Source of the DNA: Streptomyces sp. Ag109_O5-1
Lineage (GTDB): Bacteria > Actinomycetota > Actinomycetes > Streptomycetales > Streptomycetaceae
Direction of reading: 5' to 3'
DNA: 64,000 nt
Assembly: GCF_003814875.1 (NCBI RefSeq)
Contig: NZ_RKQF01000001.1
Location: 620,001 to 684,000, forward strand
This document shows, one piece after another, positions 17,782 to 25,207 of this stretch. The translations under genes and the position numbers were made by a program. The stretch's first letter is position 1, and each line of letters starts with the position of its first letter. Under the pieces are notes generated by a model. That model saw only the letters and a program-made list of their open reading frames with translations, was not told the DNA's origin and made no database searches.

Positions 17782-18684
17782 TCACTCCTCGGACGGTGTC
17801 GGCGGGACCACCGCGATCGGGGCGGCCGCGTGCAGCAGTACGGCGTGGGTGACGGAGCCCAGCATGCGGGCGGGGGCGAGCAGGCTCCGGCGGTGTCGGC
17901 CGACGACGACCAGCTCGGCGCCTTTGGAGGCGGCGACCAGCAGACCGGCCGCGTCGCCGGGCAGCGCGAGGGCGTCGGCTCGCACGTTCGGGTGATCCTT
18001 CAGATGCGGGGCCAGGAAGCCCTCGGCGAGGGTGCGGGTCTCCTGCTCGACCTCGTCCTGGTCGATGACCGGCGGGACCGTCTCCCCGGCCGCGACCCAG
18101 GACTGCAGCGGCCAGGGGTAGGCCGCGATCGCCTGGAGCCGGGCACCGCGCGACGCGGCCTGCGCGAAGGCGAAGGTGAGGGTCGCCTCGTCGGGGCTGT
18201 CCACGTCCAGCCCGACGACGACCCGCGGCCCGGGCCCGGCGGGAAACCCGTCGTCGACCTGGCGGCCGGGCCGGGGTACGACGACCACCGGGCAGCGGGC
18301 GTCGCGGGCGGCGGTCATCCCGTTGGACCCGAGCAGGAGGCTGGCGAAGCCGCCGCGGCCCCTGGAGCCGAGCACCAGCAGCTGGGCGTCGGAGCCCAGT
18401 TCGGGCAGGAGCGCGGCCGGAGCGCCCTCCAGGGCGACGTACTCGACGGTCAGTCCGCCGGCGCCGGCGTGCAGCCGGTCGCGGACCTCGTCGAGCACGG
18501 GGTCGCCCGCGGGGGTGTCTTCACTGGCGACCAGGACGTCCGGCTGTCCCCAGGCGGCGTACTGGCGTACATGCACCACGCGCAGCGGCGCGGCCCTGCG
18601 CCGGGCCGCGTCGGCGGCCCAGTCCAGGGCGCGCAGGCTGTCGTCCGAACCGTCCACCGCGGCGATGACCGGCGCAGTGCTCAT
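17782..18684 (-). CDS. Universal stress protein with two UspA domains
   Basis: A 300-residue tandem UspA protein. Domain 1 (residues ~5-140) has VIAAVDGSDDSLRALDWA and VLGSRGRGGFASLLLGSNG; domain 2 (~155-292) has VVVGLDVDSPDEATLTFAF and VVVGRHRRSLLAPARMLGSVTHAVL. The GxRGxG...GSxx ATP-binding pattern is kept in domain 1 and partly in domain 2. Such proteins respond to stress, dormancy or hypoxia in actinobacteria. The start at 18684 follows GGAGGTGAGC. It is transcribed alone, leftward; no DosR-like box was identified. Confidence 0.92.
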   Translation of the reverse strand: MSTAPVIAAVDGSDDSLRALDWAADAARRRAAPLRVVHVRQYAAWGQPDVLVASEDTPAGDPVLDEVRDRLHAGAGGLTVEYVALEGAPAALLPELGSDAQLLVLGSRGRGGFASLLLGSNGMTAARDARCPVVVVPRPGRQVDDGFPAGPGPRVVVGLDVDSPDEATLTFAFAQAASRGARLQAIAAYPWPLQSWVAAGETVPPVIDQDEVEQETRTLAEGFLAPHLKDHPNVRADALALPGDAAGLLVAASKGAELVVVGRHRRSLLAPARMLGSVTHAVLLHAAAPIAVVPPTPSEE

Positions 18685-18832
18685 CGTTGCTCACCTCCGG
18701 AATACGACCTTCCCTGTCCGGGGCCAGCCTGTCTCAGGCGGCGGCCCCGGAAGGGCGCTGCTGGTCACGTGTCCGGAAATCCTTGTGGAACACCCCCCGG
18801 TTCACCACTCTGCCGCGGAACCGGGGAAACAC

Positions 18833-19075
18833 TCAGGTCAGATCGAACTCGCCCTCCCGGGCCCCCGACACGAAGGCACCCCATTCGGCGGGGGTGAAGA
18901 TCAGGGAAGGGCTCTCCGCGCGGCCGCTGTTGCGCATCGCGATGAATCCCTCGACAAAGGCGATCTGGACATCCCCCAGGCCACGGCTGCTGGACTGCCA
19001 CTCGGCCCCGCTGAGGTCCAGCTCCGGCTTGTCCCAGCCCAGTACCGGCTGCTGCTGGATGGTGCTCTCGGCCAC
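18833..19075 (-). CDS. DUF397 domain protein
   Basis: An 80-residue protein with the DUF397 pattern: LDLSGAEWQSSS, VQIAFVEGFIAMRNS and SLIFTPAEWGAFVSGAREGEFD. DUF397 genes are abundant in streptomycetes and usually sit next to an XRE-type regulator, forming regulator/partner pairs (as with BldB-like and WhiJ-like families). Here no such regulator is adjacent, so it may be an orphan. The neighbouring thiolase gene ends 83 bp upstream in the same direction. Confidence 0.88.
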   Translation of the reverse strand: MAESTIQQQPVLGWDKPELDLSGAEWQSSSRGLGDVQIAFVEGFIAMRNSGRAESPSLIFTPAEWGAFVSGAREGEFDLT

Positions 19076-19157
19076 GTCCGTGCTCCTCCCGACTCGTCGT
19101 CCGCGGCCAGCCTAGCGATCGGTTCCGGCACTCGACAGGCCACGTGAAGCGGTCCTT

Positions 19158-20324
19158 TCAGGAGTCCGGGGCCGCGGCGCCGACGAGCCACATCGAGAAG
19201 AACTGGGAACCGCCGCCGTAGGCGTGTCCGAGGACCTTCCTGGCCCTGTCCACCTGGTGTTCTCCGGCTTGGCCGCGCACCTGGAGGGCCGCCTCGGCGA
19301 AGCGGATCATCCCGGAGGCGCCGATCGGATTGGTGGAGAGCACTCCGCCCGACATGTTGACGGGGAGGTCCCCGTCCAGTTCGGTGACACCCGATTCGGT
19401 GAGTTTCCAGCCCTCGCCCTCCTCGGCGAAGCCGAGGTTCTCCAGCCACATGGGCTCGTACCAGGAGAACGGCACATACATCTCGACGGCGTCGATGTCG
19501 CGGCGCGGGTCGGCTATTGCGGCCTGCCGGTAGACGTCCGCCGCGCAGTCCTTGCCGGCCTGCGGTGACACGGCGTCCTTGCCGGCGAACAGGGTGGGCT
19601 CGCTGCGCATGGCACCGCCCAGCATCCAGGCCGGTGGCCTCGGGGAGCGCGCGGCTCCCGCCCGGTCGGTGAGGACCATGGCGCAGGCGCCGTCGGAGGA
19701 GGGGCAGGTCTCCGAGTAGCGGATGGGGTCCCACAGCATGGGGGACGCCTGGACCTTCTCCAGGGTGATGCCGTGCTCGTGGAGGTGGGCGTACGGGTTC
19801 TTCAGCGCGTTGCGCCGGTCCTTGTAGGCGACGAGCGAGCCGACCGTGTCGGGGGCGCCGCTGCGCCGCATGTAGGCCCGCACGTGGGGCGCGAAGAAGC
19901 CGCCCGCGCCCGCCAGCAGCGGCTGCTGGAAGGGGATGGGCAGGGACAGCCCCCACATGGCGTTGGACTCGGACTGCTTTTCGAAGGCGAGGGTCAGCAC
20001 GGTGGAGTGGACCCGGGAGGCGACGAGGTTGGCGGCGACCAGTGCGGTCGACCCGCCCACCGAGCCCGCCGTGTGGACCCGCAACATGGGTTTGCCCACC
20101 GCCCCCAGCGCATCCGCCAGGTACAGCTCGGGCATCATCACGCCCTCGAAGAAGTCGGGCGCCTTGCCGATGACGACGGCGTCGATGTCGGCCCAGCCCA
20201 ACTCTGCGTCGTCGAGGGCGCGTCGCGCGGCCTCGCGGACGAGCCCCGCGATGGACACGTCCCGCCGGGCCGCCACGTGTTTGGTCTGGCCGATCCCTAC
20301 GACGGCCACGGGCTCCTTGCTCAT
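19158..20324 (-). CDS. Thiolase-fold lipid-transfer protein (SCP-x/Ltp type)
   Basis: A 388-residue thiolase-like protein: VAVVGIGQTKHV at the N-terminus, VHTAGSVGGSTALVAANLVAS around the usual nucleophile region, YSETCPSSDGACAMVLTD, and the C-terminal NMSGGVLSTNPIGASGMIRFAEAALQVRG. Ltp-type proteins act as aldolases or thiolases on acyl-CoA side chains, often with a DUF35 partner. The ATG at 20324 overlaps the stop of the upstream thiolase gene (ATGA), so translation is coupled. The active-site Cys of a true thiolase is not obvious at the N-terminal position, as in Ltp2-like aldolases. The substrate (sterol or other polyketide/fatty acyl-CoA) is inferred. Confidence 0.85.
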   Translation of the reverse strand: MSKEPVAVVGIGQTKHVAARRDVSIAGLVREAARRALDDAELGWADIDAVVIGKAPDFFEGVMMPELYLADALGAVGKPMLRVHTAGSVGGSTALVAANLVASRVHSTVLTLAFEKQSESNAMWGLSLPIPFQQPLLAGAGGFFAPHVRAYMRRSGAPDTVGSLVAYKDRRNALKNPYAHLHEHGITLEKVQASPMLWDPIRYSETCPSSDGACAMVLTDRAGAARSPRPPAWMLGGAMRSEPTLFAGKDAVSPQAGKDCAADVYRQAAIADPRRDIDAVEMYVPFSWYEPMWLENLGFAEEGEGWKLTESGVTELDGDLPVNMSGGVLSTNPIGASGMIRFAEAALQVRGQAGEHQVDRARKVLGHAYGGGSQFFSMWLVGAAAPDS

Positions 20325-21367
20325 CGCGGATCCCCTTCGAGTACGGCGACCAGGTTCTGCTGCAGACAGGGCCCGGAGGTGGCGTGGGCGAGGGCTCGGT
20401 CGGACTCGCCCCGGTGGATACGGGCGGCGGCCTCGCCGATGCGGATGAGTCCGGCGGCCATGATCGGGTTGGCGGCGAGGGCCCCGCCGGACGGGTTCAC
20501 GCGGACCTCGTCGCCGAGCCGGAGCGCCTTGCGCAGCACGACCTCCTGGGAGCTGAACGGCGCGTGCAACTCGGCGGTGTCGACGGGCCGATCGAAGGCA
20601 CCGGCCTTCTCGGCGGCGAGCCGGGTCGACGGCGAGTCGGTGAGGTCCCGGACGCCCAGGCTGTGCGCCTCGATGCGGTGGTCGATGCCCCGGATCCAGG
20701 CCGGGCGGCCGCACAGTTCCCTGGCCCGCTCCCCCGCCGCGAGGATCACGGCGGCGGCGCCGTCCCCGATGGGCGGGCAGTCACCGGTACGGAGCGGACG
20801 TACGACGTAGTCCCCCTGCGCCACCGAACCCCTGAGCTGGGCATGGGGGTTGGAGCCGGCGTCCGCTCTGCTGCGGGCGCCGACGGCGGCCAGCGCGGGT
20901 TCGTCGGTCTCGCCCGCGTCGACGAGGGCCTGCGCCTGGAGCGCGGCGAGGGCGACGGAGTCCGGCCAGAGAGGGGCCACGTAGTAGGGGTCGAGCTGCC
21001 GCGTCAGCACGTCCCGCACCGAGCCGGGTGAGGACTTGCCGTAGGAGTAGACGAGCGCGGTGTCGGCGTCCCCGGTGAGCAGCTTGGTCCAGGCCTCGTA
21101 CAGCGCCCAGGCGCCGTCCATCTCGACATGCGACTCGGAGATCGGCGGCCAGGCGCCGACGCCGTCGAGGGCGAGGGTGAAGGAGAAGGCGCGGCCGGCC
21201 AGGTAGTCGCTGGAGCCGGAGCAGGTGAAGCCGATGTCGGCGGTCTTCAGGCCGGTCTGTCCGAGCACGTCGTGCAGCACCGGCATGAGCATCTCCACCT
21301 CGGAGAGCTCCTCGCTGGTGCGCCGGTGGTCGGTCTGCGCGAAGGCGACCAGTGCTATGTCACGCAT
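20321..21367 (-). CDS. Thiolase-fold acyl-CoA protein
   Basis: A 348-residue thiolase-family protein: DIALVAFAQTDHRR, FTCSGSSDYLAGRAFSFTLALDGVGAW, ALVYSYGKSSPGS, PPIGDGAAAVILA, and NPSGGALAANPIMAAGLIRIGEAA. It is a paralogue of the next gene and overlaps its start by 4 bp. Its own start (ATG 21367) overlaps the stop of the DUF35 gene by one base. The three genes therefore form a tightly coupled unit, typical of DUF35/thiolase complexes that act on acyl-CoA side chains. It begins MRDIALVAF, so there is no signal peptide. Confidence 0.85.
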   Translation of the reverse strand: MRDIALVAFAQTDHRRTSEELSEVEMLMPVLHDVLGQTGLKTADIGFTCSGSSDYLAGRAFSFTLALDGVGAWPPISESHVEMDGAWALYEAWTKLLTGDADTALVYSYGKSSPGSVRDVLTRQLDPYYVAPLWPDSVALAALQAQALVDAGETDEPALAAVGARSRADAGSNPHAQLRGSVAQGDYVVRPLRTGDCPPIGDGAAAVILAAGERARELCGRPAWIRGIDHRIEAHSLGVRDLTDSPSTRLAAEKAGAFDRPVDTAELHAPFSSQEVVLRKALRLGDEVRVNPSGGALAANPIMAAGLIRIGEAAARIHRGESDRALAHATSGPCLQQNLVAVLEGDPR

Positions 21368-22308
21368 CACAGCAGCTCCTTGTACATGTCGTAGTCCGCA
21401 TCGGGTTCGCCGGTGGGCCGGTAGTGGTCGGGGTAGCGGGCCCCCTCGGTCCACACCGGCTCCACCCGCAGCCCCATCCGCACCTGGTCGTAGGGGATGC
21501 CGCCGATCCGGCCGTGCAGGGCGAGGCCTGCGCCGTCGAGGGCGATGTGGGCGTAGACGTACGGCACCTCGATGTCGAGGTTCTTCGCCTTGATGTTGAC
21601 GATGCAGAAGGTGGTGACCGTGCCCGCGGGTCCCACCTCGACCTGTTCGGATGTGGCCACCCCGCATGTGGGGCACGCACCCCTCGGCGGGACGTACACC
21701 TTCCGGCAGGAGGGGCAGCGCTCGCCGAACGTCCGCTGGGACGAAAGGGCGTTGATGTACGCGGTCTGGGCGCGGCCGGGCGAGTAGGTGTAGTCGAGAC
21801 GGGCGTGGGCGACGATGCCGTGGACGGCGTCCTCGAACGCGCCGTCGTGCCCGCCGGGTTCGACCGCCTCACCCTCGTAGGGCTCGAAGCAGGCGATGTC
21901 GGTGATGGCGCCGGTGCGCTCCTCGGCCCAGCGGATGCGGACCCGCATGCCGGTGTGCACGGCATCGGGTGCGGGTGCGTCGAGGGCATGCAGCAGGGCG
22001 GTGTCGGCACCGTCGAGGCGGACCAGGACCCAGGCGAACGGGGTGTCGAGGGGCTGGCCGCGGCGGGGTTCGTGGTTCCAGGCCCAGGTGGTGACCGTGC
22101 CGGTGGGGGCGACCTCGACGAGGTCGCGGATCTCGTCGGCGGTGACCGGGTCGTACTCGACGGGCGGGACGAGGGTACGGCCGTCGCCGGTCTTCACCCC
22201 GAGGACGACGCGTTCGCGCAGCCCGGTGAGAAAGGCGCTCTGGACGGGGCCGAGGGAACGGGTGAAGGGGAACTCGACGACAAGAGGGGCTTTGAGGACT
22301 TCGGGCAT
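21367..22308 (-). CDS. Double DUF35 OB-fold acyl-CoA-associated protein
   Basis: A 313-residue protein with two DUF35 units. The first (~45-150) has an OB-fold (TGTVTTWAWNHEPR, PFAWVLVRLDGAD) but lacks the zinc-ribbon cysteines. The second (~190-300) has the ribbon CPSCRKVYVPPRGACPTCG and OB-fold (TVTTFCIVNIKAKN). DUF35 proteins bind acyl-CoA or CoA chains and partner with Ltp/thiolase proteins. The gene heads the coupled trio; the gap to the enoyl-CoA hydratase gene (133 bp) holds a dispersed repeat. The start at 22308 (MPEVLKAPLVVEFPFTRS) has an AAGGAGG site upstream. Confidence 0.85.
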   Translation of the reverse strand: MPEVLKAPLVVEFPFTRSLGPVQSAFLTGLRERVVLGVKTGDGRTLVPPVEYDPVTADEIRDLVEVAPTGTVTTWAWNHEPRRGQPLDTPFAWVLVRLDGADTALLHALDAPAPDAVHTGMRVRIRWAEERTGAITDIACFEPYEGEAVEPGGHDGAFEDAVHGIVAHARLDYTYSPGRAQTAYINALSSQRTFGERCPSCRKVYVPPRGACPTCGVATSEQVEVGPAGTVTTFCIVNIKAKNLDIEVPYVYAHIALDGAGLALHGRIGGIPYDQVRMGLRVEPVWTEGARYPDHYRPTGEPDADYDMYKELL

Positions 22309-22354
22309 AGCGGGCTGGCCTCCTTAAGGTCGGTGAGGGTGGCGCCCCGCCTTC

Positions 22355-22425
22355 AGGGGCGCGGGGCTGTGACATATGCGGCTCCGCCGCGTGGGCGCGA
22401 CCAGCCACATGCGGCCCGCAGCCTC
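22355..22425 (+). repeat. Dispersed streptomycete intergenic repeat, copy 2
   Basis: This contains GGGGCGCGGGGCTGTG, a GC-rich stem of GCGGCTCCGCCGC, and GGGCGCGACCAGCCAC followed by GCGGCCCGCAGCC. I recognise it as a recurrent Streptomyces intergenic element. It lies between the enoyl-CoA hydratase and DUF35 genes and may end or stabilise a transcript. It is related to the sequence at 14921-14970. Confidence 0.6.
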
Positions 22426-22441
22426 CGACGCACCCCGGTCA

Positions 22442-23242
22442 TCACTCGCGCTCGTACACAGCAGGTCGTTTCTCCGCGAAGGCACGGGCTCCTTCCCTCG
22501 CGTCCGCCGTGTCGAAGATCGGCCACCCCCGCTTCAGCTCAGCAGCGAGCCCGTCGGCCTCCGTCATCTCCGCCGTCTCGTACACCGACGCCTTGACCGC
22601 CTCGACCGCCAGCGGCCCGCACGCGTTGATCTGCTCGGCGATCTCCAGCGCCTTGTCGAGCGCACCACCGTCGGGGACGACATGCCCGACCAGCCCGATG
22701 TCGGCGGCCTCGCGCGCGCTGTACGGCCGTCCGGTCAGCAGCATCTCCAGCGCATGGGTGCGCGGGATCTGGCGTTGCAGTCGGACCGTGGAGCCGCCGA
22801 TCGGGAACAGCCCCCGCCGGACCTCGAACAGGCCGAACGTCGCGGACTCGCCCGCGACCCGGATGTCGGTGCCCTGGAGGATCTCGGTGCCGCCCGCGAC
22901 GCAGTACCCCTCGACGGCGGCGATCACCGGTTTGCGCGGGCGATGGTGGCGGAGCATCGCCTTCCAGTGCAGATCCGGGTCGGCCTTCAGCCGGTCGCGC
23001 AGGTGCTCCCCCTCCATGCCCTTCCCGGCCAGCGCCTTGAGGTCCATCCCGGCGCAGAAGGCACCCCCGGCCCCGGTGAGCACGATCGAGCGGATGCCGT
23101 CGTCCTCGTCGGCCTCGATCCAGCCGTCGTACAGACCGACGAGCATGGAGATCGAGAGCGCGTTCTTGGCCTCGGGCCTGTTGAGCGTGAGCACCAGTGT
23201 GGCGCCCTCGCGCCGCACGGTGAGGTGTTCCGTCCCACCCAT
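22442..23242 (-). CDS. Enoyl-CoA hydratase/isomerase (crotonase)
   Basis: A 266-residue crotonase: LTLNRPEAKNALS, GAGGAFCAGMDLKALAGKG (oxyanion pocket) and VIAAVEGYCVAGGTEIL with the second oxyanion loop. Catalytic Glu positions are plausible in GGTEILQGTDIRVA and FEVRRGLFP. It hydrates or isomerises enoyl-CoA. Its neighbours (thiolases, DUF35 protein, acyl-CoA synthetase) suggest a beta-oxidation-like pathway. The ATG at 23242 has GAGGGGAG upstream. It lies divergently from the acyl-CoA synthetase gene, sharing a promoter region with a TetR-like operator. Confidence 0.9.
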   Translation of the reverse strand: MGGTEHLTVRREGATLVLTLNRPEAKNALSISMLVGLYDGWIEADEDDGIRSIVLTGAGGAFCAGMDLKALAGKGMEGEHLRDRLKADPDLHWKAMLRHHRPRKPVIAAVEGYCVAGGTEILQGTDIRVAGESATFGLFEVRRGLFPIGGSTVRLQRQIPRTHALEMLLTGRPYSAREAADIGLVGHVVPDGGALDKALEIAEQINACGPLAVEAVKASVYETAEMTEADGLAAELKRGWPIFDTADAREGARAFAEKRPAVYERE

Positions 23243-23307
23243 GGACCGTCTCCCCTCTGAAAGAACGAGAACAGGTTGCAGTAGGGCGGGAGGCACTTCA
23301 AGGGTTT

Positions 23308-23324
23308 TCTGACAGACAGTCAGA
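23308..23324. promoter_or_regulatory. Operator candidate TCTGAC-N5-GTCAGA
   Basis: The perfect 6-bp arms TCTGAC/GTCAGA, with AGACA between them, lie between the enoyl-CoA hydratase and acyl-CoA synthetase genes, 66 bp and 106 bp from their starts. Such 17-bp dyads are typical of TetR- or FadR-like repressors of acyl-CoA genes. No regulator gene is in the cluster. Confidence 0.55.
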
Positions 23325-23429
23325 TTTCTTCGCGCGAACCCTTCCCACTTGCCGCGCCCTTTGCTCTGATGACCGGCGAACCGACAGTTGCGCCTTTCTT
23401 CGTCATGGTTGCCGGGGTCAGGAGGAGCG

Positions 23430-25040
23430 GTGGAGTACAACCTTGCCGATCTGTTCGAGTCGGTCGTCGACGTGGCCTCGGACCGCGAGGCGCTCGTGTA
23501 CATCGACCACCCCGGCACGGGTGCGGAGCGCCGGCTGACCTACGCGGAGCTGGACGCCGCCGCCAACCGCATCGGCCATCACCTGATCGACAGCGGGATC
23601 CGCCCCGGCGAGCATCTCGGGCTGCACCTCTACAACGGGGTCGAGTACCTCCAGACCGTGTTCGGTTGCCTGAAGGCGCGGGTCGTGCCGGTTAACGTCA
23701 ACTACCGCTATGTCGAAGAGGAGTTGGTGTACCTCTACCGGGACGCGGACCTGGTCGCGCTGGTCTTCGACGCGGAGTTCGACGACCGGGTGGCGGCGGC
23801 GCTGCCCAGGGCGCCGAAGTTGCGGCACCTGGTGCGGGTGGGTGAGCCGGCTTCGGGACTCAAGGCCCTGCCCTTCGCGGAGGCCGAGGCCGCCGGGTCG
23901 CCCGGGCGCGGGTTCCCGGCGCGCTCGGGCGACGACCAGTTCATCATCTACACCGGCGGCACCACGGGAATGCCCAAGGGTGTGATGTGGCGTCAGGAGG
24001 ACCTGTTCTTCGCCGGGCTGGGCGGCGGCGCACCGACCGGTGAGCCGGTGAAACGGCCGGAGGAGCTGGCCGAGCGGGTGGCGGCGGGCGGGACCGGGAT
24101 CACCTTCTTCCCCACTCCCCCGCTGATGCACGGCACGTCGACGCTCACCTCCTTCATCGGCTTCAACTTCGGGCAACGGGTGGTGATCCACCGCAAGTTC
24201 GTGCCCGAGGAAGTGCTGCGGACCGTCGAGAAGGAGAGGGTCACCAGCATGTCGCTGGTCGGCGACGCGATGCTGCGTCCGTTGATCGACGCCCTGAGGG
24301 GGCCGCTGAAGGGCACCGACTGCTCCGCCATGTTCAGTGTCTCCTCCTCGGGCGCGATCCTCTCCGAGACCGTCCGCCGCGAGTTCAGCGAACTCGTCCC
24401 GAACGCCATGCTGCTGAACAACTTCGGGTCCTCCGAGTCCGGCTTCAACGGCACCGCGACCGACGACTCCGGGGCCGGCAGCGGGTTCCGGGTCCGGGTC
24501 AACTCCCGCACCCAGGTGGTCGATCCGGCCAGCCATGAACCGGTGACGACGGGCGAGATCGGCCGGGTCGCGCAGAGCGGACACGTACCGCTCGGCTACT
24601 ACAACGACCCGGGGAAAACCGCCGAGACCTTCTTCGAGAAGGACGGCCGCCGCTGGGTCCTTCTCGGCGACATGGCGACCGTCGACGAGGACGGCGTGGT
24701 GACCGTGCTCGGGCGGGGCTCGCAGTGCATCAACACCGGGGGCGAGAAGGTGTATCCGGAGGAGGTCGAGCAGGCGCTGAAGTCGCACCCGGACGTCTAC
24801 GACGCACTGGTGGCCGGGGTGCCGGACGCCAAGTGGGGCAACCATGTGGCGGCCGTGGTGCAGTTGCGCGAGGGCGCGGCACCGCTCTCCCTCTCCGACG
24901 TCCAGACGCACTGCCGTACCCGGCTGGCCGGGTACAAGGTCCCCCGTCAACTGGTGATCACCGAGGCCGTCCAGCGGTCGCCGAGCGGGAAGGCGGACTA
25001 CCGGTGGGCGCGGGCGGTGGCGGTGGCCGCTGACCGGTAG
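23430..25040 (+). CDS. Acyl-CoA synthetase (AMP-forming)
   Basis: A 536-residue ANL-superfamily enzyme: IIYTGGTTGMPKGVMW (P-loop A3), NNFGSSESGF (A5), VLLGDMATVDEDGVVTVLGR (A7-A8), INTGGEKVYPEEVEQALKSH, and the C-terminal PRQLVITEAVQRSPSGKADYRWA with the catalytic Lys. It activates a carboxylate as acyl-AMP and then acyl-CoA. The GTG at 23430 is chosen because AGGAGGAGC stands just upstream. The gene is divergent from the enoyl-CoA hydratase. The substrate is unknown; length and motif order fit the long/medium-chain or steroid acid group. Confidence 0.9.
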   Translation: MEYNLADLFESVVDVASDREALVYIDHPGTGAERRLTYAELDAAANRIGHHLIDSGIRPGEHLGLHLYNGVEYLQTVFGCLKARVVPVNVNYRYVEEELVYLYRDADLVALVFDAEFDDRVAAALPRAPKLRHLVRVGEPASGLKALPFAEAEAAGSPGRGFPARSGDDQFIIYTGGTTGMPKGVMWRQEDLFFAGLGGGAPTGEPVKRPEELAERVAAGGTGITFFPTPPLMHGTSTLTSFIGFNFGQRVVIHRKFVPEEVLRTVEKERVTSMSLVGDAMLRPLIDALRGPLKGTDCSAMFSVSSSGAILSETVRREFSELVPNAMLLNNFGSSESGFNGTATDDSGAGSGFRVRVNSRTQVVDPASHEPVTTGEIGRVAQSGHVPLGYYNDPGKTAETFFEKDGRRWVLLGDMATVDEDGVVTVLGRGSQCINTGGEKVYPEEVEQALKSHPDVYDALVAGVPDAKWGNHVAAVVQLREGAAPLSLSDVQTHCRTRLAGYKVPRQLVITEAVQRSPSGKADYRWARAVAVAADR

Positions 25041-25207
25041 GGGCGGCCGCGCGAGCAGCACGGGACCGGCCGGGCGTACTCTTTGCGCGCGGTTGACCTG
25101 GGCTGTTGAACGCGGGGTTACGCGGGGCCGTACGCGAGGTTGGCGGTCCTGGCCTGCGGGTCCGGTCTGCCGTGCCATCACCGGGCTTCGCATGGAAGGA
25201 CGTACGG

